NCBI GenBank assembly: GCA_019246375.1
Contig: JAFAQO010000173.1
Coordinates: 1 to 17,499, forward strand
Origin: Mycobacterium sp.
GTDB taxonomy: Bacteria > Actinomycetota > Actinomycetes > Mycobacteriales > Mycobacteriaceae
Direction of reading: 5' to 3'
DNA length: 17,499 nt
Under the pieces are notes generated by a model that was not told the DNA's origin, made no database searches, and worked only from the letters and a program-made list of their open reading frames with translations. Made by a program: the position numbers and the translations under genes. This document shows positions 8,695 through 15,670 of the stretch, piece after piece. Every line of letters begins with the position of its first letter. The stretch's first letter is position 1.

Positions 8695-8701
8695 AATTAT
8701 G
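8695..8701. promoter_or_regulatory. Possible shared -10 region for selC (minus) and selD (plus)
   Basis: This AT-rich block is almost the only one between the tRNA and selD. Read on the minus strand it gives CATAAT (8701-8696), a 5-of-6 match to TATAAT, about 16 nt before the mature 5' end of the tRNA. Read on the plus strand it gives AATTAT (8695-8700), seven bases before the ATG at 8708, the spacing expected of a leaderless start in mycobacteria. No convincing -35 hexamer is seen for either direction. This is inference from position and composition only. Confidence 0.35.
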
Positions 8702-8707
8702 AACGCC

Positions 8708-9700
8708 ATGACCTACCGGCTGACCCAGTACGCGCACGGCGGTGGCTGCGCCTGCAAGATCCCACCGGGCGAGCTCGAAGACGTGGTCACCGGGATGGGC
8801 ACCGCAGGGCCGCGCCATCCGGCCGGCGAGCTGCTGGTCGGGCTGGAAAGCGGCGACGACGCCGCCGTCGTGCTGATCGAGGGCGGCACGGCGCTGATCG
8901 CGACGACGGACTTTTTCACCCCGGTGGTGGACGACGCCTACGACTGGGGCCGGATCGCGGCGGCCAACGCGCTGTCCGATGTGTACGCGATGGGGGGGCG
9001 GCCGGTGGTCGCGGTCAACCTGCTGGGGTGGCCGCGCGACGTGCTGCCGTTCGAGCTGGCGGCCCAGACGCTGCGCGGCGGGCTGGACGTGTGCGGCGCC
9101 GCAGGTTGCCACCTCGCGGGCGGGCACAGCGTCGACGACCCCGAGCCCAAGTATGGGCTGGCGGTCACGGGCATCGCGGACCCCGATCGCTTGTTGCGCA
9201 ACGACTCTGGCAAAGCGGGCATGCCGCTGTCGCTGACCAAGCCGCTCGGGATCGGCGTACTCAACAGCCGGCACAAGGCGACCGGAGAGCGCTTCGAACA
9301 GGCGATTGAGGTGATGACCACTCTCAACGCCGCGGCCGCCGGCGCGGCGCTGGCAGCGGGCGTCGAGTGTGCGACCGATGTCACTGGTTTCGGGCTGCTC
9401 GGACACCTGCACAAGCTGGCCCGGGCCAGCGGCGTCACAGCAGTGATCGACTCGACGGCGGTGCCCTATCTGGATGGGGCGCGGGAGGCGCTGGCGGCCG
9501 GTTACGTCAGCGGCGGCACCCGGCGCAACCTCGACTGGGTGGCCCCGCACGTCGACCTGTCCGCCGTCGGCGAGGCGGACGCGCTGCTGCTCGCCGACGC
9601 CCAGACCTCCGGCGGTCTGCTGCTCGCGGGCGAGATCCCGGGCGCGCCCATCATCGGAGAGCTCGCGCCCCGCATGCAGCACACGATTGTGGTGCGCTGA
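8708..9700 (+). CDS. selD: Selenide, water dikinase (selenophosphate synthetase) SelD
   Basis: SelD makes selenophosphate, the selenium donor for SelA, from selenide and ATP. The N-terminal HGGGCACKI matches the E. coli Cys17...Lys20 active-site motif (Cys14 and Lys17 when counted from the ATG at 8708), so it is the Cys and not the Sec form. Other family blocks are SGDDAAVV, TTDFFTPVVDD, AAANALSDVYAMGG, LAGGHSVDDPEPKYGLAV, TKPLGIGVL, ATDVTGFGLLGHL and the C-terminal AQTSGGLLLA. The start is uncertain: in-frame ATGs at 8687, 8699 and 8708 are all possible and none has a clear ribosome binding site. I prefer 8708 because a -10-like AATTAT lies seven bases upstream, suggesting a leaderless message. 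It is divergent from selC-selA and completes the Sec pathway. Confidence 0.94.
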   Translation: MTYRLTQYAHGGGCACKIPPGELEDVVTGMGTAGPRHPAGELLVGLESGDDAAVVLIEGGTALIATTDFFTPVVDDAYDWGRIAAANALSDVYAMGGRPVVAVNLLGWPRDVLPFELAAQTLRGGLDVCGAAGCHLAGGHSVDDPEPKYGLAVTGIADPDRLLRNDSGKAGMPLSLTKPLGIGVLNSRHKATGERFEQAIEVMTTLNAAAAGAALAAGVECATDVTGFGLLGHLHKLARASGVTAVIDSTAVPYLDGAREALAAGYVSGGTRRNLDWVAPHVDLSAVGEADALLLADAQTSGGLLLAGEIPGAPIIGELAPRMQHTIVVR

Positions 9701-9709
9701 CAATCCGCG

Positions 9710-9727
9710 TGCGGTGGCTTTTCCGCA
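9710..9727 (+). terminator. Weak hairpin after selD
   Basis: TGCGG (9710-9714) and CCGCA (9723-9727) form a five-pair stem around an 8-nt loop just after the selD stop. There is no real U tract. It could attenuate transcription but is too weak to call a terminator firmly. The rest of the 96-bp gap up to the aldo/keto reductase shows no clear promoter hexamers. Confidence 0.2.
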
Positions 9728-9796
9728 ACCGGGTTTGTTCCGGCGTACTGATGGGCAGGCACAACAACGAACACCGAATCGCCAGGAGGCAAGCAG

Positions 9797-10645
9797 ATGA
9801 GTTCTGTCCCGTCGATCACGCTCAATGACGGCAACACCATCCCGCAATTGGGTTTCGGCGTTTTCCAGGTCGAACCGGATCAAACTGCCGCAGCGGTACG
9901 TTCCGCGCTCGAAGTTGGCTACCGCCACATCGACACCGCCGAGATGTACGGCAATGAGAAGGAGGTAGGCCAGGGCATCCGCGAAGCCGGACTGGACCGC
10001 GGCGACGTGTACATCACCAGCAAGCTCAACAACGGCTATCACCGCCCCGACGACGCGCGCCGTGCCTTCGACGCCACATTGAGCGCGCTGGGGTCTGATT
10101 ACGTCGACCTGTTTCTGATCCATTGGCCGCTGCCCACGCTTTATGACGGGGACTTCGTCTCCACCTGGACCACGCTGGAGGAATTCGCCGAGGACGGCCG
10201 GGCACGCAGTATCGGCGTGTCGAATTTCCAGGTGGACCATCTGGATCGACTGACCGGGGCCGCGGACACCGTGCCGGCTGTCAACCAGATCGAGGTGCAC
10301 CCCTACTTCACCAACGAGCAGGTGCGCGCCTACAACCGCGAGCACCGGATTGCCACCGAGGCCTGGTCGCCGATTGCGCAGGGCAAGGTACTCAGCGACG
10401 AGGTCATCACCAGCATTGCCGATGCGCACAGCAAAACGCCTGCCCAAGTGGTACTGCGCTGGCACATTCAGCGCGGCGACATCGTATTCCCGAAGTCAGT
10501 GCACCCCGAGCGGATGAAGTCGAACTTCGACATCTTCGACTTCAGCCTCAGTAGCGCTGAAATGGATGCCGTGACCGGCCTCGACCGTGGCGAATCGGGC
10601 CGCACGGGTCCCAACCCCGACACGTTCGACTTCATCCCGGACTGA
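9797..10645 (+). CDS. Aldo/keto reductase (AKR5-like, 2,5-diketo-gluconate reductase type)
   Basis: A 282-residue NADPH-dependent carbonyl reductase of the AKR superfamily, probably cytosolic. It shows GVFQVEPDQTAAAV at the start of the barrel, then the catalytic tetrad Asp46 and Tyr51 (YRHIDTAEMYGNE), Lys76 (ITSKLNN) and His109 (FLIHWP). IGVSNF and NQIEVHPYF follow, and the cofactor motif VFPKSVHPERMKSN lies near the C-terminus. Length and motifs match mycobacterial AKRs such as the M. tuberculosis Rv2971 family. The ATG has an excellent AGGAGG 9 nt upstream. The substrate cannot be told from sequence; detoxification of dicarbonyls is common in this family but is inference here. It converges with the RNA-ligase-like gene, the two stops being 7 bp apart, so it marks the border between the selenium genes and the biotin block. 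Confidence 0.93.
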   Translation: MSSVPSITLNDGNTIPQLGFGVFQVEPDQTAAAVRSALEVGYRHIDTAEMYGNEKEVGQGIREAGLDRGDVYITSKLNNGYHRPDDARRAFDATLSALGSDYVDLFLIHWPLPTLYDGDFVSTWTTLEEFAEDGRARSIGVSNFQVDHLDRLTGAADTVPAVNQIEVHPYFTNEQVRAYNREHRIATEAWSPIAQGKVLSDEVITSIADAHSKTPAQVVLRWHIQRGDIVFPKSVHPERMKSNFDIFDFSLSSAEMDAVTGLDRGESGRTGPNPDTFDFIPD

Positions 10646-10652
10646 CGACACA

Positions 10653-11162
10653 TCAGCCGATCAGATGCTCGGCCCGCTTGCCGCCGTCCCACCGGCGCAG
10701 GCCGGCGAAGCTGCCGTCGATCTGCGTGGGCCGCCCCGCGATGCGCAACGCTCGCCCCAGCTGCCCGCCGCCAATCCGGCGGCCCAGCGTGACGTGCCCG
10801 GTCCACTGGCCCGGCAGGCTGTTGGCCATCGGCCCCGGCGACACATGGGGCGAAGCCAGCCGATACACCTCCGCGTGCAGCGCCAGCAGTTCGGTCGTCG
10901 GCACCACGAGCCGCGCCAGGACCGGCTTCGCCCTGCCGAACAGCAGCGGCGCGCCGACCGCGCACGCCAGCGGTAGCCATTGGCTGACCGGAGCCAGCAG
11001 CGCGTCCACGTCCACCGCGATGCGTTCGGCGACTACCAGTGTCACGTGCGGACGGCCGGCCGGGGCCTGGCTGGGCAGCCCGGCGTAAGCCAAGTCGTCC
11101 CAGATGTGGCGGATCGCCGCCTCGGTGTCAGGGTCGAAAACCAGCTCGATCGAATGGACCAT
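10653..11162 (-). CDS. 2'-5' RNA ligase / cyclic phosphodiesterase-like protein (Rv1571 family)
   Basis: A 169-residue protein with two H-x-T motifs, PHVTLVV (His39, Thr41) and GHVTLGRR (His123, Thr125), the signature of the 2H phosphoesterase superfamily (LigT, CPDase). Each half of the bilobal fold contributes one motif. The family acts on 2',3'-cyclic phosphates or 2'-5' linked nucleotides, but the substrate of this branch is unknown. It corresponds in length and place to M. tuberculosis Rv1571, next to bioD. Its ATG (11162-11160) shares one base with the bioD stop (TGATG), so translation is probably coupled to bioD. The reason for association with biotin synthesis is not evident. Confidence 0.85.
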   Translation of the reverse strand: MVHSIELVFDPDTEAAIRHIWDDLAYAGLPSQAPAGRPHVTLVVAERIAVDVDALLAPVSQWLPLACAVGAPLLFGRAKPVLARLVVPTTELLALHAEVYRLASPHVSPGPMANSLPGQWTGHVTLGRRIGGGQLGRALRIAGRPTQIDGSFAGLRRWDGGKRAEHLIG

Positions 11163-11842
11163 CAGCGGACCAGAGCAGTGACCCAGTCGCGGTCGAACGC
11201 CTGTGCACTCATCGCGGCGAACTCCGCGGTGTCCATCAATCCGGCCCCGGCAGGCAGGACAGCGCGCACTGGCGCCAACCTGGCCAACGCGGAGCGATTG
11301 GAGGTTTCCACCGCCCCGGGCGAGGCGGGCCAGCTGCCGATCACCAGCCCGGCACAGGAAATCCGCTGTGCCGCCAGTGCTTCCAACGTCAACGCGGTGT
11401 GGTTGAGGGTGCCCAGCTCGGCGGTGGCCACCACCAGCACGGCAGCGTCGAGGTCGACGGTCAGATCGCGCAGCGTGACACCGGCGTCGACGAGCTCGAC
11501 CAGCAGCCCACCGGCGCCTTCGACCAGGGTCAACCGCCCGGGACGATCGGTGCCGCGGACGAGACGCAGCACCTCATCGCGGGTGGGCAAGCCCGTCCCG
11601 GCCTGCTCGGCGGCGGCTACCGGTGCCATCGGTTGCGGATAGCGTGCCAACCCGAACAGCTGCGTCACTCCGGCCAGTCGGCTCACGCCGGCCAGATCGT
11701 CGTCGCCGGCGTCGACCCCGGTCTGGACCGGTTTGCACACCGCCACGTCCACCCCGGCCTGGCTGGCGTGGCAGGCCAGCGCCGCGGTGACCACCGTTTT
11801 GCCGACGCCGGTCCCGGTACCGGTGACGACCAATACCGTCAA
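11162..11842 (-). CDS. bioD: Dethiobiotin synthetase BioD
   Basis: Catalyses ATP-dependent closure of the ureido ring, converting 7,8-diaminopelargonic acid plus CO2 to dethiobiotin. The 226-residue protein has the P-loop [10 protein letters not shown] (residues 7-16, Lys15), the conserved CKPVQTG (36-42), GDDDLAG, and [11 protein letters not shown] around residue 108, all typical. Length agrees with the M. tuberculosis enzyme as I recall it. The start is TTG at 11842-11840, overlapping the bioF stop as TTGA; no better upstream codon exists because the P-loop begins at residue 7. A TTG start with no clear ribosome binding site suggests dependence on translation of bioF. A one-base stop/start overlap follows into the RNA-ligase-like gene. 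Confidence 0.95.
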   Translation of the reverse strand: MTVLVVTGTGTGVGKTVVTAALACHASQAGVDVAVCKPVQTGVDAGDDDLAGVSRLAGVTQLFGLARYPQPMAPVAAAEQAGTGLPTRDEVLRLVRGTDRPGRLTLVEGAGGLLVELVDAGVTLRDLTVDLDAAVLVVATAELGTLNHTALTLEALAAQRISCAGLVIGSWPASPGAVETSNRSALARLAPVRAVLPAGAGLMDTAEFAAMSAQAFDRDWVTALVR

Positions 11843-13002
11843 GGCCGTGCGATTGGAAGCCCACGCAGCACCTGTGTGAGCACCTGCCGGGCCAGCTCGA
11901 AGTCGTCGGCGGTCAACGATGCGCGCGCAGTCAGCCGCAGCCGCGACGTCCCGGCCGGTACGGTCGGGGGCCGGAAGCAGCCGACCCGCACCCCGGCGTC
12001 CAGGCAGGCGGTCGCCGCGGCCAGCGCCACCTCCGGATCACCCAGGATCACCGACACCACCGCCGATTGCGCTTCGCCGCGCGCTATCCCGCAAATCTCA
12101 GCCAACAGGCTCGCATGGTGCAACACCGCCTTCGGTCGCCACTGCTCTGCTGCCAGCACGCGTAGCGCGCTCAGCGCGGCGCCCACCGCCGCCGGCGCCA
12201 GGCCGGTGTCGAAGATGAACGGCCGGGCGGCGTCGATGAGATGTCCACGCACGGCCGCAGAGCCCAGCACGACGCCGCCTTGGCTGCCGAGCGACTTGGA
12301 CAGCGTCGTGGTCATCACGATGTCGGACAACCCGGCCAGTCCGAGTTCGTGCAGCAGCCCACGTCCACCCGCACCGCGCACTCCGACGCCGTGCGCCTCG
12401 TCGACAATGAGCAGCGCCCGGTGGCGACGGCACACGTCGTGCAGCCGCTGCAGCGGAGCCAGCGCGCCGTCGGCGGAAAACACCGAGTCTGTGACGACAA
12501 CGGCACGCTCCTCGTCGCGGGATGCCAGGGCCGCGTCGACGGCGTGGACGTCGCGGTGCGGCGTCACCACCACCCGCGCCCGCGACAGCCGACACGCGTC
12601 TACCAGTGAGGCGTGCGAGTAGGCGTCGGAGACCAACAGCGAACCCGGACCCGACAAGCCGACCACCGCGCCGAGGTTGGCCGTATATCCCGACGAAAAC
12701 AGCAAACCCGCAGACGCGCCGACGAAATCCGCGAGGGCGCATTCGAATTCCTGGTGCAACTCGGTGTCGCCGGTGACCAGCCGCGAACCGGTCGCACCGG
12801 CGCCCCAGGCCCGCAGCGCCTGCACACCACCGTCGATGACGGCGGGATGCTGCGAAAGGCCCAGGTAGTCGTTGGACGCCAGGTCCAGTTCGGTGGCGAC
12901 CGCAGGACGCGGCCGCAGCGAACGCCGTAACCCGGCCTGCCGACGCTGCTGCTCGACGGCATCCAGCCAAGCCAGCGGTGATACGTCGATCGGTGCCTTC
13001 AT
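11839..13002 (-). CDS. bioF: 8-amino-7-oxononanoate synthase BioF
   Basis: PLP enzyme that condenses pimeloyl thioester with L-alanine to give 8-amino-7-oxononanoate (KAPA), the first step specific to ring assembly. The 387-residue sequence contains [70 protein letters not shown] (about 201-214) and the PLP-lysine motif [12 protein letters not shown] (Lys236). The ATG at 13002 gives the MKAP... start expected from M. tuberculosis BioF1; a GTG immediately before it (13005) is an alternative adding one residue. It lies only 7 bp after the bioA stop and overlaps bioD by 4 bp, so the three are co-transcribed. Confidence 0.95.
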   Translation of the reverse strand: MKAPIDVSPLAWLDAVEQQRRQAGLRRSLRPRPAVATELDLASNDYLGLSQHPAVIDGGVQALRAWGAGATGSRLVTGDTELHQEFECALADFVGASAGLLFSSGYTANLGAVVGLSGPGSLLVSDAYSHASLVDACRLSRARVVVTPHRDVHAVDAALASRDEERAVVVTDSVFSADGALAPLQRLHDVCRRHRALLIVDEAHGVGVRGAGGRGLLHELGLAGLSDIVMTTTLSKSLGSQGGVVLGSAAVRGHLIDAARPFIFDTGLAPAAVGAALSALRVLAAEQWRPKAVLHHASLLAEICGIARGEAQSAVVSVILGDPEVALAAATACLDAGVRVGCFRPPTVPAGTSRLRLTARASLTADDFELARQVLTQVLRGLPIARP

Positions 13003-13009
13003 CACCGGT

Positions 13010-14326
13010 TCAGCCTACGAGGCGCGCGACCTCGACCATTGCCGAGGTGATCTGCGTGATCTGTCCCGGCAGGCAGATGAACGGCGGCATCGCGTACACC
13101 AGGTCGCGAAACGGCCGCAGCCACACCCCGCGGTCCAGCGCCGCCGGGGTGGCGACGGCGAGATCGACCGGCCGGTCGCATTGGATGACGCCGATGGCGC
13201 CGCACACCCGGACGTCGGTCACTGTGGGCAGTTTGCGGGCCGGCTCCAGCCCCGCCGCCAGTCCGGTGCTGATTTCAGCGACGGCCTTGCGCCAGTCCGA
13301 GCCAAGCAGCAACTCGACGCTGGCGACCGACACCGCGCAGGCCAGCGGGTTGGCCATGAACGTTGGTCCGTGCATCAGCGCGCCGGCCTCACCCGAGCTG
13401 ATGGTGTGGGCGATGTTGGTGGTGCACAAGGTCGCGGCCAGGCTGAGGTATCCGCCGGTGAGCGCCTTGCCGACACACATGATGTCGGGGCTCACCGCGG
13501 CGTGGTCGGCAGCGAACAACTCGCCGGTGCGGCCGAAGCCAGTGGCAATCTCGTCGAAAACCAGCAAAACCTCGTGCCGGGTACAGATCTCCCGCAGATC
13601 GGCCAAGTAACGCGGGTCATGGAAGCGCATCCCGCCGGCCCCCTGTACGACGGGCTCGACGACGACGGCCGCCAGTTCGGCGGCGTGCTCGGCCAGTTGC
13701 GCCTCAAAGCCTGCGCTGTAGCCCGGGTCGTAGCCACGGGGCACTTGCGGGGCGAACACTTGCGCGGCCAGCACGTCAGTCCACAACGCGTGCATGCCGC
13801 CCTCGGGGTCGCAGATGCTCATCGGCGTGAACGTGTCACCGTGGTAACCGCCGCGCCAGGTCATCAGCCGCCGTTTGCCGGCCCGGCCACAGCTGCGCCA
13901 GTACTGCAGCGCCATCTTCACCGCAACCTCCACCGACACCGAACCGGAGTCGCTGAAGAACACGGTGTCCAACCCCGCCGGGGTGATCTGCACAAGCAGT
14001 TGCGCCAACCGGGCCGCCGGCTCGTGGGTAAGCCCGCCGAACATCACGTGGTTCATTTCGGCGAGCTGGGCGGCCAGCGCTGCGTCGAGGGCCGGGTGAC
14101 CGTGGCCGTGGATCGCGGTCCACCACGAACTCATCGCGTCGAGCACGTGGACCCGCGCACCGTCGTAAATCAAGGTCAGCCACGGCCCGTGGGCGCCGAC
14201 AGCCACCACCGGCGGCACGGCTTCGGCGCCGATTGTGCTGTAGGGATGCCACAAATGGGCGGCGTCGATCGCGCTGATCTGCTCGGGAGTCAACGCCGAC
14301 ACGGAACCCGAGCGTAATGCAGACAC
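13010..14326 (-). CDS. bioA: Adenosylmethionine-8-amino-7-oxononanoate aminotransferase BioA
   Basis: PLP-dependent transaminase that uses S-adenosylmethionine to turn KAPA into 7,8-diaminopelargonic acid. The 438-residue protein has [69 protein letters not shown] (Asp258) and [12 protein letters not shown] with the PLP lysine at 287. That equals Lys283 of the M. tuberculosis enzyme after allowing for four extra N-terminal residues. The start GTG at 14326 gives [16 protein letters not shown]; a second GTG at 14302 is possible. An open frame continues far upstream to 14812, but that part runs antisense to the divergent membrane protein gene and is not conserved. A GGGG tract 4-8 nt before the GTG may act as ribosome binding site. 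Confidence 0.95.
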   Translation of the reverse strand: MSALRSGSVSALTPEQISAIDAAHLWHPYSTIGAEAVPPVVAVGAHGPWLTLIYDGARVHVLDAMSSWWTAIHGHGHPALDAALAAQLAEMNHVMFGGLTHEPAARLAQLLVQITPAGLDTVFFSDSGSVSVEVAVKMALQYWRSCGRAGKRRLMTWRGGYHGDTFTPMSICDPEGGMHALWTDVLAAQVFAPQVPRGYDPGYSAGFEAQLAEHAAELAAVVVEPVVQGAGGMRFHDPRYLADLREICTRHEVLLVFDEIATGFGRTGELFAADHAAVSPDIMCVGKALTGGYLSLAATLCTTNIAHTISSGEAGALMHGPTFMANPLACAVSVASVELLLGSDWRKAVAEISTGLAAGLEPARKLPTVTDVRVCGAIGVIQCDRPVDLAVATPAALDRGVWLRPFRDLVYAMPPFICLPGQITQITSAMVEVARLVG

Positions 14327-14377
14327 CTGAGCCCCATCGGTCGCAGAAACGCCGAATATCGGGGAGCATTGCCAGGC
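14327..14377. promoter_or_regulatory. Divergent bioA / membrane-protein promoter region
   Basis: Only 51 bp separate the bioA start from the divergent gene. It holds an imperfectly AT-rich 11-mer, CCGA-ATA-TCGG (14352-14362), which is an inverted repeat. On the minus strand its core gives GATATT (14360-14355), a possible -10 about 29 nt before the bioA GTG. I cannot match it to a known BioQ operator from memory. Transcription in at least the bioA direction must start here or inside the neighbouring gene. Confidence 0.3.
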
Positions 14378-14815
14378 ATGGCTTCGCCGCATCAGCCCGT
14401 TGACCCGTGCCGCGGCGGCGACACCGACGCCCCGCCGGTGGCCGACGACCACGAACCCCGGATTATTCGGCTGCGGCTGGTCGTCTGGGACGTGGTCTGC
14501 ACCGTCGCCCTCTTGACGGTGCTCTTCGTCGTCGCCGTGACGACGCCGTTGCCGTCGCTGCTCTTCGGCTTCTTCGCGGATGTGTGCACGGAGGACACGT
14601 GCAGACCAGTGCCGTACGGGGTCGACTACTACATTTTCCCGGTGGTGTGGGGCGGTATCGGTGCGGCGTGTGCCGCGGCGATCATCGGCCCGTTCGTTTC
14701 CCTCCTTAAGGGCTGGTACATGTTCTTCTGGCCGCTGCTGGCTGTCGTCGTCCTCATGCTCAGCTCGCTGGCCGGCTTCGCTATGACCGATTTCAGCGAA
14801 CATTACTGGCACTGA
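14378..14815 (+). CDS. Small three-helix membrane protein (Rv1567c-like), function unknown
   Basis: A 145-residue protein with a polar N-terminus of about 33 residues and three hydrophobic segments, roughly 35-55 ([16 protein letters not shown]), 84-108 ([19 protein letters not shown]) and 114-136 ([19 protein letters not shown]). The loop between helices 1 and 2 carries Cys70 and Cys75, which could form a disulfide if extracytoplasmic. The ATG at 14378 is preceded by GGGGAG 11 nt upstream; a TTG three codons earlier is too close to that site. Position between bioA and ripD corresponds to M. tuberculosis Rv1567c, also an uncharacterised membrane protein. No catalytic motif is seen, and a link to cell-wall genes is only by neighbourhood. 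Confidence 0.82.
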   Translation: MASPHQPVDPCRGGDTDAPPVADDHEPRIIRLRLVVWDVVCTVALLTVLFVVAVTTPLPSLLFGFFADVCTEDTCRPVPYGVDYYIFPVVWGGIGAACAAAIIGPFVSLLKGWYMFFWPLLAVVVLMLSSLAGFAMTDFSEHYWH

Positions 14816-15066
14816 CGCCTGCGGCGGTTCGGCGACGCCGCCAAACCGCAGTCGCGACGGTGCCCGATGAGACCGAAATCACAACTGCCCGCGAAGGATT
14901 GGCAGCGGGAACGTTAAGCGGTCACCGTTCGGTCACGGTACGACAAAAAATCTTCCCGCCGGCTCGCCAGCTATGGTCACGGCGCCCACGTGTTGCCAAA
15001 GTGGCTGTAGTGACTGTTGTTAATTGCACGGGCTCAGCGCTGAGGCCGAGAAGGGAGGATTCGGAG
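14816..15066. other. Intergenic leader upstream of ripD
   Basis: At 251 bp this is the longest gap in the window. It contains an A6 run (14945-14950), three GGTCAC copies (14920-14925, 14931-14936, 14975-14980), a TATGGT that fits a loose -10 (14972-14977), and the ripD ribosome binding site GGGAGGA near 15053-15059. An open frame from a GTG at 14860 runs through into ripD, but the encoded residues look random and would bury the signal peptide. I see no other gene and no riboswitch I can recognise. Confidence 0.5.
14920..14936 (+). promoter_or_regulatory. Direct repeat GGTCAC-N5-GGTCAC, possible MtrA-type site
   Basis: Two identical GGTCAC hexamers are 11 bp apart start to start, one helical turn, about 130 bp upstream of the ripD ATG. 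Tandem GTNAC-type repeats with this spacing are the form recalled for the actinobacterial response regulator MtrA, which controls several NlpC/P60 and Rpf cell-wall genes. A third copy lies at 14975-14980. The match is by eye and the regulator assignment is inference. Confidence 0.35.
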
Positions 15067-15570
15067 ATGAGACGCACCTACGCCGTCGCGATCGGCCTGT
15101 CCCTGTCGGTCGCCCTGGCCGCAGTCGGGCCCGCTCTCGCGACTGCTGACACGAACACTGGGTCACTGAGCCGTCAACAGGCCATCAACCACGTGATCCA
15201 GCGCGGGCTTTCGCAGCGCGGCGTGCCGTACCTATACGGCGGTGGCAACGCCGCCGGGCCCACTCGGGGTACCGGGTCGAATGCCGACACGGTCGGATTC
15301 GACGCCTCGGGCCTGGTGCTGTACTCGTTCGCCGGCGCCGGGGTCAAGCTGCCCCGTACCTCGGCTGAGCAGTGCAACGCCGGTCGTAAGGTCCCACCGG
15401 CACAGGCGCGTCCGGGCGATTTGATCTGCTACGGCCCCGGCGGTAGCCAAACCGTCGCGATATTCCTCGGAAACGGACAGATGCTGGAAGCCACTGAGCC
15501 CGCCGTCACGGTGTCGTCGGTACGCACCTCCGACATGACTCCATACCTCACCCGCGTAATCGACTCCTGA
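15067..15570 (+). CDS. ripD: RipD-like secreted NlpC/P60 protein lacking catalytic residues
   Basis: A 167-residue exported protein with an Arg-Arg start, hydrophobic core (AVAIGLSLSVALAAV) and a probable cleavage site near ALA or ATA at residues 23-27. The rest is one NlpC/P60 domain, normally a D,L-endopeptidase of peptidoglycan. The nucleophile motif, usually FDCSGL, reads FDASGLVLYSF with Ala at 80. The position of the catalytic His, usually GSQHV, is GSQTV with Thr at 129. The fold is otherwise intact (KLPRTSAEQ, ARPGDLICYGPGG, LGNGQMLEA). M. tuberculosis RipD (Rv1566c) is likewise non-catalytic and binds peptidoglycan. This copy ends soon after the domain and lacks the C-terminal extension I recall for the 230-residue RipD. 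The ATG follows a good GGGAGGA. Binding rather than hydrolysis is expected. Confidence 0.9.
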   Translation: MRRTYAVAIGLSLSVALAAVGPALATADTNTGSLSRQQAINHVIQRGLSQRGVPYLYGGGNAAGPTRGTGSNADTVGFDASGLVLYSFAGAGVKLPRTSAEQCNAGRKVPPAQARPGDLICYGPGGSQTVAIFLGNGQMLEATEPAVTVSSVRTSDMTPYLTRVIDS

Positions 15571-15598
15571 TCGGGAACTTTCGCGCGGACCCGCTGAG

Positions 15599-15624
15599 CG
15601 GCCGGTCAGTCTTACTGCGGGCCG
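15599..15624 (+). terminator. Interrupted hairpin after ripD
   Basis: CGGCC (15599-15603) pairs with GGCCG (15620-15624), and inside it CAGT (15607-15610) pairs with ACTG (15614-15617) around a CTT loop. The two helices are separated by a small internal loop. No U tract follows. It is a candidate transcription stop between ripD and the acyltransferase, with modest support. Confidence 0.3.
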
Positions 15625-15651
15625 TGTCTCCCGGGGATAGGCCACGGTTTA

Positions 15652-15657
15652 GGTAGA
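15652..15657 (+). promoter_or_regulatory. Possible -10 for the acyltransferase gene
   Basis: TAGATT (about 15654-15659 within GGTAGATTGTC) fits the mycobacterial TANNNT -10 and lies about 11 nt before the first ATG at 15671. No ribosome binding site precedes that ATG, so a very short or absent leader is possible. No clear -35 is seen. Confidence 0.3.
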
Positions 15658-15670
15658 TTGTCTGTCGATC

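Noticed and set aside
8738..8760. SelD as a second selenoprotein
   Set aside because: The active-site position is a normal TGC cysteine (GGGCACK); no in-frame TGA and no SECIS is seen.
8462..10465. 667-codon minus-strand open frame opposite selD and the aldo/keto reductase
   Set aside because: It covers two well-supported plus-strand genes and also runs through the tRNA; its translation has no family features. A GC-rich shadow.
14327..14812. N-terminal extension of BioA by about 160 residues
   Set aside because: The extra residues are charged and low in complexity, and the extension lies antisense to the conserved membrane protein gene. The known BioA N-terminus matches the GTG at 14326.
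14860..15060. A c-di-AMP (ydaO-type) riboswitch upstream of ripD, as found before some NlpC/P60 and rpf genes
   Set aside because: I could not find the conserved ydaO sequence blocks in the 251-bp leader. A covariance-model search would settle it.
14860..15066. N-terminal extension of RipD from a GTG at 14860
   Set aside because: It would place about 69 unrelated residues before a clear signal peptide and across the regulatory repeats; the ATG at 15067 has a good ribosome binding site.
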